A DNA stretch of 64,000 bases, from contig NC_012914.1 of assembly GCF_000023585.1 (NCBI RefSeq), forward strand, positions 3,998,001 to 4,062,000. Reading direction: 5' to 3'. The notes under the pieces are model-generated. The model saw only the letters and a program-made list of their open reading frames with translations, did not search any database and was not told where the DNA came from. Below, one piece after another: positions 43,315 through 50,629 of this stretch (position 1 is the stretch's first letter; every line of letters starts with the position of its first letter). Origin of the DNA: Paenibacillus sp. JDR-2. Its GTDB lineage: Bacteria > Bacillota > Bacilli > Paenibacillales > Paenibacillaceae. A program made the position numbers and the translations under genes.

Positions 43315-44417
43315 GATGCTCCTTTACCCCCAAGCTTGTCCTTGAGCCCCGTCAGCCATAGAAGCAGAAGCATGCAACCGATTAGCCCAAATGAAATAAT
43401 CGGCGCAAACAGGTTTGTCGTCGCCTGCAATTGATCAAGCTGCTCCGCCGTTAACTGATACAGGCAGAGGGCGAAAAGAATAGCGCCGCTTAAATAGGTA
43501 ACGGATCTCGGCGCTTCCCGTTGTTGTCTGAGCATGGCCGATATGGAGGAGACAATCAGCATGAAATAGGAATAAAAGGAGGTAAGAATAAACAATATCC
43601 AGACCGAAATAATGATCAGATCAAATCGTTCGATTACATTCAACGAAATAGCTTTCATCTGGTACAGCAAAGGCTCCCGGATAAAGCCGATCATTTCCTT
43701 TCCGAACAGCGCCATGGATGAAAAGACGCAAAACGCATAGAAAAACGTAGTTGTCCAGCTGGCATACATGGCGGTCCGGAGAACTTTCGCCTTGTCGGCA
43801 TTCGAATAATGGCCAGGCAGCAGAAGCATGATTTCCGCTCCGGTTAACCCCCATAACGCAACAAACGCGCCGTCCAGAATGGACAACGGTCCCGCTTCGA
43901 ACACGGGCAGCAGATGGTACGGATTCCAGTCCTTCAGCATATAGCCGGACAATAAGATAAACAGCGGCATAAACAACGTGCAAAATACCGCAAAGCGGGC
44001 ATATACTCTGAACGGCTGCAAGGCCAGATAGATACAGACTCCGAACAAAGTAAGCATAAGGAACCATTCCGGTGTTCTCGGATAAGCCCATAACTCCGTC
44101 GTGTATAACCAATTGGCTAAAATGATGTATAAAACTAACGCGTACAGCAGTATACACAACGTCAAAATAACCCTGCCCCAAAAGCCTCCAATTCGCTGCA
44201 TGAGATATTGGAATACATTGCGATCTCCGGCAGACATCATCAGCTTCCAGAGCATATAAACGTATACGCTGTTTGCGGCGCCGGCCAGAAGACAGGATAC
44301 CCAACCGCCCGTACCGGATTTCTCGCTGACTGCGTTAGCTATTGAGATAATCGCTGAGCCGAATTGCGCCTGCATAACGATACAGTATAGCTGAAACAGT
44401 CCAAGTTTGGTTTTCAT
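43311..44417 (-). CDS. GerB-family germinant receptor permease subunit
   Basis: The 368-residue integral membrane protein of the APC-like GerAB family has about ten helices, opening LGLFQLYCIVMQAQFGSAII and containing WALTGAEIMLLLPGHY-like sequence. In GerAB this subunit binds the amino-acid or sugar germinant. I chose the ATG at 44417 because AGGAG lies upstream and it overlaps the GerA-type stop by four bases; the longer in-frame start at 44489 is within the preceding gene. It acts with the GerA and GerC subunits of this operon. Confidence 0.93.
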   Translation of the reverse strand: MKTKLGLFQLYCIVMQAQFGSAIISIANAVSEKSGTGGWVSCLLAGAANSVYVYMLWKLMMSAGDRNVFQYLMQRIGGFWGRVILTLCILLYALVLYIILANWLYTTELWAYPRTPEWFLMLTLFGVCIYLALQPFRVYARFAVFCTLFMPLFILLSGYMLKDWNPYHLLPVFEAGPLSILDGAFVALWGLTGAEIMLLLPGHYSNADKAKVLRTAMYASWTTTFFYAFCVFSSMALFGKEMIGFIREPLLYQMKAISLNVIERFDLIIISVWILFILTSFYSYFMLIVSSISAMLRQQREAPRSVTYLSGAILFALCLYQLTAEQLDQLQATTNLFAPIISFGLIGCMLLLLWLTGLKDKLGGKGAS

Positions 44418-45742
44418 TTGGCTCTGCTCCTTATCGGTGAATAATACGGAACGCCGAATGGCTCCAGGGAGAAAAAATGGATCATACATGCCGCGGTGAG
44501 CAAGGTCATGCCGTAAAAACCTACAATCCAGGCGGCAAACACAAACATCAGCTGCAGGATCAGCGTTAAAACACGCATCTGGTAGGTTGGAATAAGAAAA
44601 GAGCCGATCACCGATAACGCAACGATCACGATATACACATTAGAGACAAAACCGATTTTGACCAGCGCTTCGCTAATAATTATTCCTCCGGCCACACCTA
44701 CCATTTGCGCAATCTGGGAAGGAAGACGAATGGTCGTCTCCGCGATTAACTGGAAAATGACAATCATCAGAACAGCTTCAATGATTGGCGAATAAGGCAC
44801 ATTTTCCAAGGAGCCCTTTATCGTTATGGCCATTTGCGACGGAAGCACTTCATGATGGAAACTGACAACGGCTATATACAAGCTGCAAATGTACAAGCTG
44901 AGCAGAAGGCCTATTGCCCGCAACGTTTGCAGGACCAGCGCAGCCTTATCCTCCATCAGCATGGAATCGATGGAACGCAGGAACGTATAAAATGACACCG
45001 GTACAATCAGGCAGGTAGAGCTCTGCTCGCAAAGGATGGCAATACGTCCTTGCATGATTAAATTAGTTGCCGTATCAATCCTCTCCGTACCGAAAACTTG
45101 AGGAAATAAAGTTCGCTTTTCCTCTTTCAGCAGTTCCTTTTGAAGCCGTCCGGGATGTACCTCCATGCCGGTGTTAAAGCCCATTAAACGCTGGGTAACC
45201 TCTTTCACGATACGCGAATCAGCCACGCCGTCCTGCCATAATACCGCAATTTTATGAGTCGAATATTTTCCGATAGTCAGATAACGAACCTTTAATTGAG
45301 GGGAAGATGAGCGGTTGCGAATGAGATTGATATTAACGTTCAACTGCTCGATAAAGCCTGAGCGCTCGCCAATAATCGAACTTTCGTTGTCGGGCTCCTG
45401 AATGGACCTCACATTTGCTTGCTCCGCGTTTAAGGAATACCAAGCGCCCTCGCAATGAACCAATGCGTTCCCATCCAACAGCGCCTTAACAGCTTCCTCA
45501 GGGTCCTTATAGGAAAATACGGATGCGGATGTAATAAGGTCGCTGACGGCAAGGTTATCATAATCTTCCGATTTCCTATGAAACCACTGCTTAAACAGAC
45601 TATTTTCAAGTTTGTCCGCATCGCATAATGTCTCTATGTAGACTAACTTGGCTTGCTTACCGTATAAATCAAAATCCCGGACGATTAAGTCCTCCGTATA
45701 AAACAATCTCGCCTCGATTTGCTCGAGCAGCTTAGGCTTCAT
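44414..45742 (-). CDS. GerA-family spore germination protein
   Basis: The 442-residue protein has a soluble N-terminal domain (about 1-240) and a C-terminal block of four to five membrane helices with LPSQMAITIKGSLENVPYSPIIEAVLM, PSQIAQMVGVAGGIIISEALVKIGFVS and LTLILQLMFVFAAWIVGFYG. It matches GerAA/GerKA, which oligomerise into the ion channel of the receptor. GGAGGGG precedes the ATG at 45742. It is the first gene of the A-B-C germination operon, with ATGA overlaps between genes. Confidence 0.95.
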   Translation of the reverse strand: MKPKLLEQIEARLFYTEDLIVRDFDLYGKQAKLVYIETLCDADKLENSLFKQWFHRKSEDYDNLAVSDLITSASVFSYKDPEEAVKALLDGNALVHCEGAWYSLNAEQANVRSIQEPDNESSIIGERSGFIEQLNVNINLIRNRSSSPQLKVRYLTIGKYSTHKIAVLWQDGVADSRIVKEVTQRLMGFNTGMEVHPGRLQKELLKEEKRTLFPQVFGTERIDTATNLIMQGRIAILCEQSSTCLIVPVSFYTFLRSIDSMLMEDKAALVLQTLRAIGLLLSLYICSLYIAVVSFHHEVLPSQMAITIKGSLENVPYSPIIEAVLMIVIFQLIAETTIRLPSQIAQMVGVAGGIIISEALVKIGFVSNVYIVIVALSVIGSFLIPTYQMRVLTLILQLMFVFAAWIVGFYGMTLLTAACMIHFFSLEPFGVPYYSPIRSRAK

Positions 45743-45786
45743 GAAACTCCCCTCCTTTCCATGAAATATTGCCCAATACGATTGTT

Positions 45787-45816
45787 GATTATGTAATTGT
45801 TGCCAATATCTATTGC
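45787..45816 (-). promoter_or_regulatory. Possible sigma-G promoter of the germination operon
   Basis: On the minus strand GCAATA (45816-45811), 17 bases and CATAATC (45793-45787) resemble the forespore sigma-G boxes (TGMATA / CATNNTA). The -10 is 45 bases before the GerA-type ATG. The -35 fits weakly. Confidence 0.35.
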
Positions 45817-45820
45817 AATA

Positions 45821-45855
45821 AAAGAGACTGCTGATCACCGATCAACAGCCTCTTT
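45821..45855 (-). terminator. Terminator of the collagen-like gene
   Basis: AAAGAGACTGCTGATC (45821-45836) pairs with GATCAACAGCCTCTTT (45840-45855) with two imperfect positions. On the minus strand TTTTATT follows. Confidence 0.75.
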
Positions 45856-45867
45856 CCTTATCGTGAA

Positions 45868-46707
45868 TTATCCTATTTTCAAAATAACTATTGAAGCATT
45901 TATGATCGGATTGCCCGCTATGGTCGTATTTAATACAACTCCGCCGCCCGTATCGTCAAAGCGGTTCAGCGTTAGGACGGTACCTTCGGACAGCGCCGCG
46001 ATAACCTGGCCTGTATATGGGTTTGTCTGATTCCTGCTGCCATAATTGCTTCCGGCTACCAATAACGAATCCGCGAATAACGCAAATATGCTGATGCCGG
46101 GCTCCGCTGGAGGTACAGGGAACACTTCCCATTGGATTTGATAAACACCGTCTTCAAGGATATTAATCGTTGAAGGTCCCGTAAAGGACAATGCCGTGCC
46201 ATTAACGACGGAATTATTAAACGCGACAGCTCCGCCTTCTCCGCCTCCGTCCGGGCCTGAAGCGATATTTTGCTCTAATGTACTGCTGATGAATAAGGAG
46301 GAAGGAGCAAATGGAGCCCCGGCCGGACCTGAAGGTCCGATAAGCCCTTGAGCTCCGGGAAGACCGGGAGTTCCGGCTGGCCCCGTTGCTCCGGTTGCTC
46401 CTGCTGGGCCTGCTGGGCCTGCTGGCCCTGCGGGTCCCGCCGGTCCCGTCAATCCGGTTTCTCCCGCGGGTCCTGTTTGGCCGGTTAATCCGGTTTGGCC
46501 AGTTAGGCCTTGCGGTCCTTGCGTTCCTTGAAGGCCTTGCGCGCCTTGCTGGCCTGGGACTCCTTGCGCTCCGGGATCGCCTTGAGGCCCTTGCGGTCCC
46601 TCGGGTCCACGGGTCCCTTTAATTATTTTTTTAACGATTATTTTACGACAGCATTTTCTATGGCGCTTTTTGCCCAACCGTTTCCGCCGTTTTTTGAGAC
46701 AACCCAA
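45868..46707 (-). CDS. Collagen-like BclA-type spore-surface protein
   Basis: The 279-residue protein has a very basic, Cys-containing N-terminus (KKRRKRLGKKRHRKCC), 34 uninterrupted Gly-X-Y triplets (about residues 31-132) and a C-terminal beta-rich domain of about 140 residues like the trimerising head of BclA (YQIQWEVFP, GSNYGSRNQ, LTLNRFDDTGGG). Such proteins form filaments on the exosporium or spore coat. The start is the TTG at 46707, eight bases after GGAGG; the ATG at 46722 lies on the ribosome site itself. A sigma-K-like -10 box upstream and the neighbouring germination operon support a spore role. Confidence 0.88.
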   Translation of the reverse strand: MGCLKKRRKRLGKKRHRKCCRKIIVKKIIKGTRGPEGPQGPQGDPGAQGVPGQQGAQGLQGTQGPQGLTGQTGLTGQTGPAGETGLTGPAGPAGPAGPAGPAGATGATGPAGTPGLPGAQGLIGPSGPAGAPFAPSSLFISSTLEQNIASGPDGGGEGGAVAFNNSVVNGTALSFTGPSTINILEDGVYQIQWEVFPVPPAEPGISIFALFADSLLVAGSNYGSRNQTNPYTGQVIAALSEGTVLTLNRFDDTGGGVVLNTTIAGNPIINASIVILKIG

Positions 46708-46733
46708 TGCTAGCACCTCCATACGTGATTCAA

Positions 46734-46742
46734 TACCATATG
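46734..46742 (-). promoter_or_regulatory. Sigma-K-like -10 box of the collagen-like gene
   Basis: On the minus strand CATATGGTA fits the mother-cell sigma-K -10 consensus CATANNNTA perfectly, 27 bases before the TTG start. An AC pair lies about 18 bases upstream (16-17 is usual). Confidence 0.45.
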
Positions 46743-46852
46743 AAGATAGCGTAGAAGATTGTGGACTTGTACCTAATAGGTTTGCTCTCTAGCAAAAAAT
46801 GGTGTAATGCCTCTTGCAATCTATAACTCTACTCTCTCTAGTGACTGCGCTG

Positions 46853-47317
46853 CTACAAAATGGGAACATACACATCCGCGTTGCGAACATGCTGTTCTTC
46901 ACCGAAACGGAATACTTCAAGCGCTAGAGATCTCGTATTGTTTTTAAGGTTCATCGCTTCCAGGGCCGCTTTGATCAACGCATACGGATCCTGTTCGTTT
47001 GACCTTACCTTCGCATAGCTCTGGCCCGGAACGGAAAAGCCGAGCATGCCTTCCGGAACCTCGTCGATTCGGGAGACTTCCATGCTGTATATATAAGTGA
47101 ACAGAAAATCATTGGCAAAATGAGGGCAAACATAGCTGTCCGCATTTATCACGTTCGGGATCTCTTTTATTCTGGACAGAAAGAGATCATTGACCTCCTG
47201 GATGCTTTTCGGATTTACGCGCCTGAATGCATTCGTAACCGCCACTCCCACAAAATGCTTCTCTTCCAATGTAACAATCTCAACCTGCTCCAATTGCTTA
47301 TTGGTCACGCGAATCAC
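46853..47317 (-). CDS. GyrI-like / effector-binding domain protein
   Basis: The 154-residue protein looks like one small-molecule-binding GyrI/AraC-effector domain: VEIVTLEEKHFVGVAV at the start, a middle FLFTYIYSMEVSRIDEVPEGMLGFSVPGQSYAKVRS and the ending LEVFRFGEEQHVRNADVYVPIL. No DNA-binding domain is attached. The GTG at 47317 forms a GTGA overlap with the upstream methyltransferase stop; the GTG at 47308 is an alternative with better ribosome-site spacing. It may bind a drug or metabolite. Confidence 0.75.
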   Translation of the reverse strand: MIRVTNKQLEQVEIVTLEEKHFVGVAVTNAFRRVNPKSIQEVNDLFLSRIKEIPNVINADSYVCPHFANDFLFTYIYSMEVSRIDEVPEGMLGFSVPGQSYAKVRSNEQDPYALIKAALEAMNLKNNTRSLALEVFRFGEEQHVRNADVYVPIL

Positions 47318-48120
47318 TTCTCCTCATTTAAATTTGGATAAAGCGGCGCCAAAGCGGTATCGATCTTGTCGGCAACTAGCGTATAGAATTCGGGAACATT
47401 CGGGCTCTTGGAACTCGGAATTTCTTCAAAGGCTCGAATAAATAAACCTGAAGCACCGGCCGCCGACAAAATATCGCCAACCGTCCAGCTGCAGGCGAGC
47501 ACTTTGCCGAGACCTTCTCTCTCTTCCTCCGGCAGCAGCTTGGCGAAGGCAACTTCGCCTTCCTTAATCCCTTTTTCAAAGTAATTGCCGCTTGGCTCAG
47601 TAAGATTTCCCGTGGTTACCCAAGCCCTTGCAAAAGGATGGAAATCCGTCAGCAGAAATCTTCCGTTCGTGCGCAGCCTCCGGCGGACAACATCAAAGAT
47701 CGCATAAAGATCGGAGAAGTAATGCAGGACGCCAAACTCCATCAGAACGATATCGAATTGCCCCAGCTCTTCCTCATCCGGAATAGACAGGGCATCCGAG
47801 CAGATGTAGTTCAGCTTGACTTGGGCCGCAGCCGCAACATCCAGCGCATACCTCTGATTTTCCGCCGATAAATCCACGACCGTAACCTCTGCGCCTTGCA
47901 TGGCAAACGCGATCGCTTTTCTGCCATGCGAACCCAGCAGATTAAGCACTCGCTTCCCTGCCGGATTTCCTATGTACTTCAGCCAATAACGCAGATTATG
48001 GCTGCCCGTCTGTCTTAACGTCTCGGCCAATTCAGCCGGAGTACCGTATTGCCGAACCCATGCTTCATAAGCCTTCGTCTCCCAAGCAATCTTGTTTGCC
48101 TTCACTAAACGTTCCTGCAA
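47314..48120 (-). CDS. Class I SAM-dependent methyltransferase
   Basis: The 268-residue protein has the SAM-binding core RVLNLLGSHGRKAIAFAMQGAEVTVVDLSAENQRYA, then CSDALSI and FDIVLMEFGVLHYF. The substrate is unknown; the layout resembles small-molecule methyltransferases of the UbiE/Methyltransf_11 group. I chose the TTG at 48120, with GGAGAG six bases before it; the longer frame to 48255 has no ribosome site and runs into a terminator. It is coupled to the GyrI-like gene by a four-base overlap. Confidence 0.85.
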   Translation of the reverse strand: MQERLVKANKIAWETKAYEAWVRQYGTPAELAETLRQTGSHNLRYWLKYIGNPAGKRVLNLLGSHGRKAIAFAMQGAEVTVVDLSAENQRYALDVAAAAQVKLNYICSDALSIPDEEELGQFDIVLMEFGVLHYFSDLYAIFDVVRRRLRTNGRFLLTDFHPFARAWVTTGNLTEPSGNYFEKGIKEGEVAFAKLLPEEEREGLGKVLACSWTVGDILSAAGASGLFIRAFEEIPSSKSPNVPEFYTLVADKIDTALAPLYPNLNEEK

Positions 48121-48220
48121 CCCGATCTCTCCTCTCCTGATAGACGGCTTCGAGAAACTTCCAAAGCTAAACTTCCAAAGATAACCAGATCTATTATATA
48201 CGAGACGGTACTTGGCAAAA

Positions 48221-48247
48221 AGAAAAAAATCCGCCTTGAGCGGATTT
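48221..48247 (-). terminator. Terminator downstream of the GH27 gene (second)
   Basis: AAATCCGC and GCGGATTT (48227-48234, 48240-48247) form a stem; on the minus strand TTTTTTTCTTTTT follows, a strong tail. Confidence 0.85.
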
Positions 48248-48262
48248 CTGTTCAAATTAAAG

Positions 48263-48289
48263 ATGGCGAACCCCGTCGGAGTTCGCCAT
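48263..48289 (-). terminator. Terminator downstream of the GH27 gene (first)
   Basis: ATGGCGAAC (48263-48271) and GTTCGCCAT (48281-48289) form a perfect 9-bp stem 14 bases after the alpha-galactosidase stop, with a modest T-rich tail. It stands in tandem with the stronger hairpin at 48221-48247. Confidence 0.65.
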
Positions 48290-48302
48290 TCGTTTATTTA
48301 CG

Positions 48303-49586
48303 TTACACGGTATCCAATCTGAACAAAGCGGCACCATGCGGCGCAATAACCGAAGATAACGAGGAACTTTGCGTACCTATTATCTCGCCGCTCCACACGT
48401 TCTTTATGCTGCTTGCTTCTCCGTCCATTCCCAAATCGCCGAAGGATACGGATACTTCCGTTTCTTCTTCACCGGTATTGAACAGAGCAACATACCGTTC
48501 CCCATTGCTTCCTTCCGCTGTCCACACCACTCTATCGCCAATCCGCGATACTTGTTTTGCGCCAAAGCTAGTGCGGTGCATATGCAGCACATCCCGGTTC
48601 GTTAAGAGCGACAAAGTCCATTCGTCGTTATCGCGCATCTCGCCGCCCATCATCAGCGGGGAGCGGAAGATCGACCACAGGGTCATCATCGTCAGCTGCT
48701 CGTCGCGCGTGAAGTTCGTCATACGGTCCGGATGAGAGCAGCGAACGCCGATGCGGCCAAGCGGAAGCATATCGCAATCCGGCCAGTTGCCCGGCTTCGG
48801 ACGACCTTCCCATGTTTTGCAGCGATCGAACATATCGAGCAGCAGCGGCCAGCGGTCCCAGAAGTCATCCGTCATTCGCCACAGATTTGCGTTCTGCTCC
48901 AGAAAATCGGCATGCTTCACAGGTGCTGGACCAGGCGACAAGCTAAGCACGATAGGGCGTCCGACATGGTCAATGGCTTTACGAATCAGTTCAATCTCGC
49001 CGAGATGCGCTCCGCCATGCAGCCAAGAGTCAGCGATATCATCTACTTTGATGTAATCAACGCCCCACTCGGCGTACATTTCGAATAGCGAGTTGTAGTA
49101 CTCCTGTGCGCCTTCCTTCTTTGCGTCCACTCCGTACATATCCGTATTCCAGCCGCAGAAGGAGCAGGTATGCGCGATATCGCGGGCTGTCAACGAGGTG
49201 CCTTTGATTGGCGTGTTATCATGAACGGCTTGACGCGGAATCCCGCGCATAATGTGAATGCCGAACTTAAGTCCAAGGCTATGCACATAGTCCGCAAGCG
49301 GCTTAAAGCCTTGTCCGTCTTCTGCGGAAGGGAAACGGTTCACAGCCGGAATAAGCCGGGAGTAATCATCCATTTCGAGCCGGACAAAGGGACGATAAAG
49401 ATCCGATACGGCCCCCGGTTCGTACCATTGGATATCGACAACCACGTACTCCCAGCCAAAAGCTTTCAGATGCTCTGCCATATAGTCGGCGTTGCCGCGT
49501 ACTTCGTCTTCCCTTACGGTTGCGCCGTAACAATCCCAGCTGTTCCACCCGAGCGGCGGTGTCGGGGCAAATTCAAGATGCTGCAT
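48303..49586 (-). CDS. GH27-family alpha-galactosidase, intracellular
   Basis: The 427-residue protein has the GH27 opening PTPPLGWNSWDCYGATV, VVVDIQWYEPGA, a nucleophile aspartate in VDYIKVDDIADSW and an acid/base aspartate in WRMTDDFWDRW. The C-terminal part is the usual beta-sandwich. No signal peptide is present, so it hydrolyses imported alpha-galactosides, or beta-L-arabinopyranosides, which some GH27 members prefer. GGAGGG lies six bases before the ATG at 49586. Two regulator genes lie upstream on the same strand. Family is certain; sugar specificity is not. Confidence 0.9.
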   Translation of the reverse strand: MQHLEFAPTPPLGWNSWDCYGATVREDEVRGNADYMAEHLKAFGWEYVVVDIQWYEPGAVSDLYRPFVRLEMDDYSRLIPAVNRFPSAEDGQGFKPLADYVHSLGLKFGIHIMRGIPRQAVHDNTPIKGTSLTARDIAHTCSFCGWNTDMYGVDAKKEGAQEYYNSLFEMYAEWGVDYIKVDDIADSWLHGGAHLGEIELIRKAIDHVGRPIVLSLSPGPAPVKHADFLEQNANLWRMTDDFWDRWPLLLDMFDRCKTWEGRPKPGNWPDCDMLPLGRIGVRCSHPDRMTNFTRDEQLTMMTLWSIFRSPLMMGGEMRDNDEWTLSLLTNRDVLHMHRTSFGAKQVSRIGDRVVWTAEGSNGERYVALFNTGEEETEVSVSFGDLGMDGEASSIKNVWSGEIIGTQSSSLSSVIAPHGAALFRLDTV

Positions 49587-49724
49587 AATGACCCTCCTGT
49601 ATTTCAAGAATGAATAGGAATGAATTGCTGCTATATTCCTATATTAATTCCAATCAGATCCGGTCATCTACAGTAATTTAGCTTCAATCATAGTAAAATA
49701 TTGCGCTATTCCGGCTGTTTCTAT

Positions 49725-50615
49725 CTAGTCGAAATATATCCGGTTATAGACGAGCTGACCTTCTCCATGACGGAAACTACCCGGCGTCTCCCCCGTAATT
49801 TTACGGAACCATTTAATAAAATAACTGCCGCCGGAATAGCCCACCTGCTCCGCGATCCGTTCAACGCTCCAGTCGGATTCCTTCAGCAGCCGGATCGCCT
49901 CTTTAATCCGCACCTGATTCAAATAATCGTTAGGCGACATGCCTACCGTTCTGGTGAACAGGCGAAGCAGATGATATTTCGACAAGCTAAGCTGGTCGGC
50001 CAGTTGATCCAGACTGATCATATTTTCATAATGCGCATCGATGTAAGAGACTGCCTCTTTCACCTTAAGCGGCCATTCCTTTGCATCCTCTTGCGGAGCG
50101 AGCGCGAACCGGCACAGCTCGGAGATGAACTGATACACATAAGAAGAAGCCGTATACGGCTCCTTGACCCGGCCGGCATGAGCTTCTTCGTACATGCTTT
50201 GCAGCAGCCGTATTGGACGGCTTCCTGCCGGCAAGAAAGGAGTATCTCCTAGCTGCTTCTTCACCTCTTCCCAATTCGGGAGAATAAGAGACGGACGAAT
50301 CAACACGAATATAAAAGACCAATGCGATCCGTCGGGCGGAAAATAATAGCGGTGATCTCCGGGGATCTCCGTCATAAAAGCTTGTCCCGCCTGGATCCGT
50401 AAGGTCTCCGTCCCTCTCTCGTAAATCCCTTCTCCATCAAACGTATATTGAAATAACAGCAGCGGTCCGTCATTCCGGGTCAAACCGTCCCAGCGGTAAT
50501 GCTGGTCCCGAATGACATCTTGTCCGATTGCAAATAGGTTGCATAGGGCCAGATGCTCCGGCATTGTAAAACGGAATCCAAATGTTCCCGTGCTTGTTAA
50601 TTGACCTGCGTTCAT
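49725..50615 (-). CDS. AraC-family regulator
   Basis: The 296-residue protein has an N-terminal AraC-binding domain (GEGIYERGTETLRIQAGQAFMTEIPGDHRYY) and a C-terminal double helix-turn-helix (about 190-285) with LADQLSLSKYHLLRLFTRTVGMSPNDYLNQVR and GYSGGSYFIKWFRKITGETPGSFR. It is 138 bases upstream of the alpha-galactosidase gene on the same strand and 14 bases after the LuxR-type gene. The likely role is activation of the alpha-galactosidase in response to a galactoside. Confidence 0.9.
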   Translation of the reverse strand: MNAGQLTSTGTFGFRFTMPEHLALCNLFAIGQDVIRDQHYRWDGLTRNDGPLLLFQYTFDGEGIYERGTETLRIQAGQAFMTEIPGDHRYYFPPDGSHWSFIFVLIRPSLILPNWEEVKKQLGDTPFLPAGSRPIRLLQSMYEEAHAGRVKEPYTASSYVYQFISELCRFALAPQEDAKEWPLKVKEAVSYIDAHYENMISLDQLADQLSLSKYHLLRLFTRTVGMSPNDYLNQVRIKEAIRLLKESDWSVERIAEQVGYSGGSYFIKWFRKITGETPGSFRHGEGQLVYNRIYFD

Positions 50616-50629
50616 CCTTATTCCCCGCT

